NCBI RefSeq assembly: GCF_004357985.1
Contig: NZ_SMTF01000018.1
Coordinates: 1 to 64,000, forward strand
Length of the DNA: 64,000 bases
Source: Luteimonas aestuarii
GTDB taxonomy: Bacteria; Pseudomonadota; Gammaproteobacteria; Xanthomonadales; Xanthomonadaceae
Direction of reading: 5' to 3'
Position numbers and translations under genes: made by a program. Within the stretch, counting starts at the first letter, position 1. The number at the start of each line of letters is the position of its first letter. The notes under the pieces were generated by a model. That model was not told the DNA's origin, did no database searches, and worked only from the letters and a program-made list of their open reading frames with translations. Of this stretch, positions 60,165-64,000 are shown in pieces.

Positions 60165-60371
60165 GGCGAAGCGATGTTGGAGGTGTCGCGTCTGGGCGTC
60201 CCCATCCCAGCCTTCCACCCGTGAAGGGCGCAATGCCCCGTAAACGGGGGACGGGGGCGGAGCCATGGAGAGGGTTGGGGAGTGAGGGCAAACAGCCGCC
60301 ATCAAACTCCCATCCACCGCCGGGCTTTGCCCCCTCTCCCGTTTACGGGAGAGGGTTGGGGTGAGGGCGCT
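60165..60371. repeat. Spacer-repeat block between the Nudix gene and coaE
   Basis: It opens GGCGAAGCGATGTTGG, the same opening as the 102-bp tandem units at 63758, followed by CCCCGTAAACGGGG and then GCCCCCTCTCCCGTTTACGGGAGAGGG (about 60328-60354). It fills the gap between convergent genes and probably doubles as a terminator region. No gene seen. Confidence 0.85.
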
Positions 60372-61013
60372 CTACCGCAACGCGGCCCCCGCCAGCGCCC
60401 GGTAGCGTGCATCCAGCGCGGCCACCTGCGCGTCCAGCGCGTCCAGCGTGCCGCTGTTGTCGATCACGTCGTCGGCAATCGCCAGCCGCTGCGCGCGCGT
60501 GGCCTGTGCCTCCAGCATTCCCTGCGCCAGCGCCATGTCGATGCCATCGCGGGCCAGTAGTCGCGCCACCTGCACGTCCACCGGCACGTCCACCACCGCG
60601 ATGCGCTGCAGCCACGGGTATGCGTACAGCACGCCGGCACGATCGCGCTCGCGGCTGGCTTCGGCCAGCAGCGGAATCGCCGCCACGGCATACGGCCCCG
60701 GCGCGGCACGGCACTGCGCGCGCAAGGCGCGCCGCACGCGCGGGTGGATGATGGTTTCCAGCCGCTTGCGCGCCGCCGGGTCGGCGTAGATGCGGCGGCG
60801 CATCGCCGCGCGGTCCAGTGCGCCGCTTGCATCCAGCACGTCGTTGCCGAAGGTCGCCACCACCCGCGCCAGGCCTTCGCTGCCGATGGCCACCGCCTGG
60901 CGTGCGGCGATGTCGGCGTCGGCCACGGTCACGCCCAGCGCCTCGAAGCGCCGCGTCACCTCGCTCTTGCCCGACGCCACCCCGCCGGTCAGCCCCACCA
61001 CGTAATCCGCCAT
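60372..61013 (-). CDS. coaE: Dephospho-CoA kinase
   Basis: 213 residues from ATG 61013 (MADYVVGLTGGVASGKSEVT). The P-loop GLTGGVASGKS is at 7-17; DADIAARQ and the LLARDGIDMALAQGMLEAQ lid segment follow. Last step of coenzyme A synthesis. In this lineage coaE is usually placed beside pilD and pilC as here. Confidence 0.96.
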   Translation of the reverse strand: MADYVVGLTGGVASGKSEVTRRFEALGVTVADADIAARQAVAIGSEGLARVVATFGNDVLDASGALDRAAMRRRIYADPAARKRLETIIHPRVRRALRAQCRAAPGPYAVAAIPLLAEASRERDRAGVLYAYPWLQRIAVVDVPVDVQVARLLARDGIDMALAQGMLEAQATRAQRLAIADDVIDNSGTLDALDAQVAALDARYRALAGAALR

Positions 61014-61307
61014 GGCGCGATTGTGCCTGCTGCGACAGGCGGCGCCCATCGTGCGCGAGCGCCACCGCCGCGCCCGGCGCTGCGGGCGCAACTCCTCCAC
61101 CGTCGCGCCAGCCACTGCCGGTCGTGGCCGGCGACGCCAGGACGGGATACGTCCCACGCCGTCACCCTTGCGAAGGCAAGCATCCGGCGGCGTTGCCCGC
61201 GATGCCTTGAGGTCCATGGGTCCCCGCCTTCGCGGGGATGACGGGGCTTCGCAGGCCGAACGCTGGCGGCTCGCAACCGCTGCCTGCGGCGGGGAGCGCC
61301 CGCGCAG
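61014..61307. repeat. Spacer between pilD and coaE with paired interspersed repeats
   Basis: The 294 bases hold no gene. Two inverted relatives are present: GCCGTCACCCTTGCGAAGGC...CATCCGGCGG (61158-61190) and GGTCCATGGGTCCCCGCCTT...GGGGATGACGG (61211-61244). The second is the fullest copy of the family that also occurs at 8902 and 20098. Confidence 0.7.
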
Positions 61308-62168
61308 CTACAGCCCGGCGAGACTCCGGTACCTGCCCAGCAGGTCCTCGCCCCACATGAACACGATCCACCCGGCGATGGCCAGGTACGGGCCGAACGG
61401 GATGGGCGTGGAATGGTCGCGGCCCTTGACCCGCAGGTAGATCAAGCCCACCACCGCGCCCACCACCGACGACAGCAGGATCGTCGGCAGGATGCCCTGC
61501 AGCCCGCACCACGCACCGATGGCCGCCAGCAGCTTGAAGTCGCCGTGGCCCATGCCTTCCTTGCCGGTGACCTGCTTGAACAGCCACCACACGCTCCACA
61601 GGCTGACATAGCCGGCAATCGCGCCCAGCAGGGCGGGCTTGGCCGGCATGTACAGGTCATCCAGCGCGGCGATCAGCCCCAGCCACATCAACGGCAACGT
61701 GAGCGAGTCCGGCAACAGCTGGGTGCGGAAGTCGATGCCCGCCAGCGCGATCAGGAAGCAGGTGAACAGCCCCGCGCCGAAGCCCTGCCAGCCGAAGCCG
61801 AAGCGCCATACGCAGGCCACCACCAGCAGCGCGGTCAGCAGTTCCACCAGGGGGTACTGCACCGAGATCGGCGCCTTGCAATTGCGGCACTTGCCGCGCA
61901 GCGCCAGCCAGCTGAACAGCGGGATGTTCTCGTACCACGACAGCTGGTGGCCGCAGTGCGGGCAGTGCGAGCGTTCCACCACGATGCCCGGCGGCGGCGG
62001 GTCGTACAGCTCCGGCTGTTCCAGCGCCTCGCGCGCGTCGCGCTTCCACTCCCACTCCATGCGCCGCGGCAGGCGCAGGATCACCACGTTGAGGAAGCTG
62101 CCCACCAGCAGCCCCATCGTGGCCACCAGCGGGTAGCCCAGTTCGGGATTGGTATCCAGGTACGCCAT
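61308..62168 (-). CDS. pilD: Type IV prepilin peptidase/N-methyltransferase PilD
   Basis: 286-residue polytopic enzyme that cleaves and N-methylates prepilins. A cytoplasmic zinc site (Cys69, Cys72, Cys94, Cys97) follows the opening MGLLVGSFLNVVILRLPRRM; the catalytic aspartates are Asp146 (AGIDFRTQLLPD) and Asp210 (GMGHGDFKLL). It should process PilA-type pilins and the pseudopilins GspG-K encoded at 8-12 kb. Confidence 0.97.
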   Translation of the reverse strand: MAYLDTNPELGYPLVATMGLLVGSFLNVVILRLPRRMEWEWKRDAREALEQPELYDPPPPGIVVERSHCPHCGHQLSWYENIPLFSWLALRGKCRNCKAPISVQYPLVELLTALLVVACVWRFGFGWQGFGAGLFTCFLIALAGIDFRTQLLPDSLTLPLMWLGLIAALDDLYMPAKPALLGAIAGYVSLWSVWWLFKQVTGKEGMGHGDFKLLAAIGAWCGLQGILPTILLSSVVGAVVGLIYLRVKGRDHSTPIPFGPYLAIAGWIVFMWGEDLLGRYRSLAGL

Positions 62169-62269
62169 TCAATCCACCTGCAGCATCGTCGGTCCGGTCA
62201 CGGGCACGCGCCTGCACGCGCGGTGGCGCGTGGTGGCGGCATCGCCCATTGTGCGCCCCGTGCGACGGA

Positions 62270-63535
62270 TCAGCCCATCACCGTCATGGCGATCTTGAAG
62301 ATCGGCAGGTACATCGCGATCACGATCGACCCCACCATCGTGCCGATGATCACCATGATGAAAGGCTCGATCAGGCTGGTGATGGCGTCCACCGAGTTGT
62401 TGACTTCCTGCTCGTAGAACTCGGCCACCTTGAACAGCATGGTGTCCAGCGCACCGGCCTCTTCGCCGATGGCGGTCATTTGCACCACCATGTTGGGGAA
62501 CAGCCCCACCTGCTTCATCGCCACGTTCAGCGGAAAGCCCACCGACACGTCGTCGCGCATCTGGTGCACGGCGTTGGTGTACACCATGTTGCCGGTGGCG
62601 CCGGCCACGCTCTCCATGGCCTCCACCAGCGGCACGCCGGCCTTGAAGGTCACCGCCAGCGTGCGCGAGAAACGCGCAATGGACGAGTTGTGCAGCACTT
62701 GGCCCAGCACCGGGACCTTCAACAGCAGGCGGTCAACCGTGTGTTGCAGCTTGAGCGAACGCTTGAACATGAACATGAAAGCCGTGCTTGCGGCCAAGCC
62801 CACGAGCAGCAACGCCCACCACCACTTGACCAGCAGGTCGGAGAACCCGAATACCAATGAGGTGAACGCAGGGAGATCGGCGCCGAAACTGGCGAACTGC
62901 TCCTTGAAGATCGGCACCACGTAGACCATCAGCACGCCGCAGACCAGGATGGCCACGCCGATGATCGCCAGCGGGTAGAACATCGCCTTCTTGATCTTGC
63001 CCTTGATGGTTTCGATGTTCTCCTTGTAGTCGGCGATGGTCTCCAGCACTGTTTCCAGCGCACCCGAGGTCTCGCCCGCGCGCACCAGGTTGCGGAACAG
63101 CTCGTCGAACTGGACCGGGTGCTTGCTCATGGCCTCGTAGATCGACGAGCCGCCCTCGATGTCGAGGCGCAGCTCATCGATCATCTTCTTCATGCGCTGG
63201 TTCTTCTGGCCGTTGGCGATGATCTCCAGCGACATCACGATCGGCACGCCGGACTTCATCATCGTCGCGATCTGGCGCGCGAAGAGCGCGATGTCCTTCG
63301 ACGTGATGGGCTTGCCGGTGCCGCCGAACAGCGGCTTGGGCTTGGGCTTCACCTTGTCGGGGGTGATGCCCTGGCGGCGCAGCTCGGCGCGCACCAGGTT
63401 CATGCTGCGCGCCTGGCTTTCGCCCTTCATCTTCTTGCCGCGCTTGTCGGTGCCTTCCCAGACGAAGGTGGGCAAGGTCACGCCATCGCGGACAGGCTTG
63501 GCGGCGGTCTTGGCGGCGGAACGTGTCACGGCCAT
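62270..63535 (-). CDS. pilC: Type IV pilus inner membrane platform protein PilC
   Basis: 421 residues from ATG 63535 (MAVTRSAAKTAAKPVRDGVT) with GGGGAGC upstream. Two T2SSF domains (about 85-210, 290-410) and three membrane segments. It is related to GspF at 6813, but the N terminus (TFVWEGTDKRGKKMKGE) and QMTAIGEEAGALDTML are PilC-type. It precedes pilD on the minus strand with a 101-base gap; pilin and pilB genes are not in the window and may lie just beyond the right end. Confidence 0.96.
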   Translation of the reverse strand: MAVTRSAAKTAAKPVRDGVTLPTFVWEGTDKRGKKMKGESQARSMNLVRAELRRQGITPDKVKPKPKPLFGGTGKPITSKDIALFARQIATMMKSGVPIVMSLEIIANGQKNQRMKKMIDELRLDIEGGSSIYEAMSKHPVQFDELFRNLVRAGETSGALETVLETIADYKENIETIKGKIKKAMFYPLAIIGVAILVCGVLMVYVVPIFKEQFASFGADLPAFTSLVFGFSDLLVKWWWALLLVGLAASTAFMFMFKRSLKLQHTVDRLLLKVPVLGQVLHNSSIARFSRTLAVTFKAGVPLVEAMESVAGATGNMVYTNAVHQMRDDVSVGFPLNVAMKQVGLFPNMVVQMTAIGEEAGALDTMLFKVAEFYEQEVNNSVDAITSLIEPFIMVIIGTMVGSIVIAMYLPIFKIAMTVMG

Positions 63536-63714
63536 GCAGTGTGCTCCCCTGGCCCGGACTCCCCATCCGGGCGAATTCCCTTGCATGGTAGCGGGTTACG
63601 GCACGAAGTGAAATTTATACCTGTGACGGCGCGCCGGGTTTGGCGCATGCGCGACACGCCACGACGCAGCGCCGGGCGCCTGCCGGCAACATCCACGGCT
63701 TGAGGGCGTGCAGC

Positions 63715-64000
63715 GCCCCTCTGCCGTTTACGGAAGAGGATTGGGGTGAGGGTGCGCGGCGAAGCGATGTTGGGTGTGTCGCGCCTGAGGCTCCGCATCC
63801 CGGCCTTCCGCTCTCGCCCCCTCCTCCGTTTACGGGGGAGGGCTGGGGTGGGGGTGTCTGGCGAAGCGATGTTGGGTGTGTCGCGCCTGAGGCTCCGCAT
63901 CCCGGCCTTTCGCTCTCGCCCCCTCCTCCGTTTACGGGGGAGGGCTGGGGTGAGGGTGCGCGGTGAAGCGATGTCGGGTGTGTCGCGCCTGGGGCCCCGC
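63715..64000. repeat. 102-bp tandem spacer repeat running off the window
   Basis: Units begin GGCGAAGCGATG at 63758, 63860 and 63962 (last one cut by the window end), exactly 102 bases apart. Each has GTGTGTCGCGCC, GGCTCCGCATCCCGGCC and the palindrome CCCCTCCTCCGTTTACGGGGGAGGG. A partial unit precedes at 63715-63757. The remaining 63536-63714 holds no gene; part of it should contain the pilC promoter, which I cannot pinpoint. Confidence 0.93.

Noticed and set aside
60157..60371. Small ORFs within the repeat blocks (also at 36.8-37.0 and 63.6-64.0 kb)
   Set aside because: They consist of repeat sequence, differ in frame between copies and have no start signals.
63758..64000. Possible CRISPR array at the right end
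   Set aside because: The 102-base units are alike over their full length, so this is a simple tandem duplication.

Overview
The window is GC-rich DNA (about 68-70% by eye) from a gammaproteobacterium of the Xanthomonadaceae/Lysobacteraceae group, in the range of Lysobacter, Luteimonas or Thermomonas. Three things support this: a type II secretion cluster in the xanthomonad order E-F-G-H-I-J-K-L-M-N-D, including the lineage-typical XpsN-like gene; a division and cell wall (dcw) cluster running mraZ to lpxC and on to dciA and secA; and G/C-rich palindromic spacer repeats. No tRNA, rRNA, CRISPR array, prophage or insertion sequence was recognised. Names are assigned from motifs and gene order only.

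Layout. (1) 1-4326: the 3' part of a trimeric autotransporter adhesin and a secreted S8 protease with a terminator. (2) 4409-18453: a tightly packed type II secretion operon (gspE, F, G-K, L, M, N, D) with an unexpected dihydrofolate-reductase/RibD-like gene between gspE and gspF, and two glycosyltransferase-like genes after gspD. (3) 18469-21839, minus strand: pyrF, map and ettA. (4) 22051-23214: two RcnB-like periplasmic proteins. (5) 23348-32148: glyA, nrdR, ribD, two unrelated genes, an FMN riboswitch, ribE, a ribBA with a degraded second domain, ribH, nusB and thiL. (6) 32133-36745: a membrane hydrolase-like gene, yraN and lpoA on the minus strand; rsmI, chrA and the RNase P RNA on the plus strand.

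(7) 37059-54018: a TANGO2-like gene facing away from the dcw cluster. The cluster starts with a clear promoter plus four 10-bp-spaced MraZ boxes and reads mraZ, rsmH, ftsL, ftsI, murE, murF, mraY, ftsW, murC, ddl, ftsQ, ftsA, ftsZ, lpxC. Most neighbouring genes overlap by 1-11 bases. murD and murG are absent and their expected positions are clean junctions. (8) 54137-61013: dciA (minus strand) divergent from an M23 peptidase gene, a tandem-repeat spacer, secA, a Nudix-ThiE fusion and coaE. (9) 61308-63535, minus strand: pilD and pilC of the type IV pilus system. PilD is the likely processing enzyme for the five type II pseudopilins in the same window.

Most of the window is conserved housekeeping DNA, and I see no convincing wholly new system. 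The points most worth a second look are the long in-frame N-terminal extensions on all five pseudopilin genes, the foreign enzyme gene inside the secretion operon, the dcw cluster without murD and murG, repeat palindromes that have entered coding sequence (start of the Nudix gene, end of ftsQ), tandem repeat arrays of 7, 102 and 146 bp, a CRP/Clp-like palindrome in an AT-rich island before mraZ, and divergent dciA/M23 genes whose start regions overlap.
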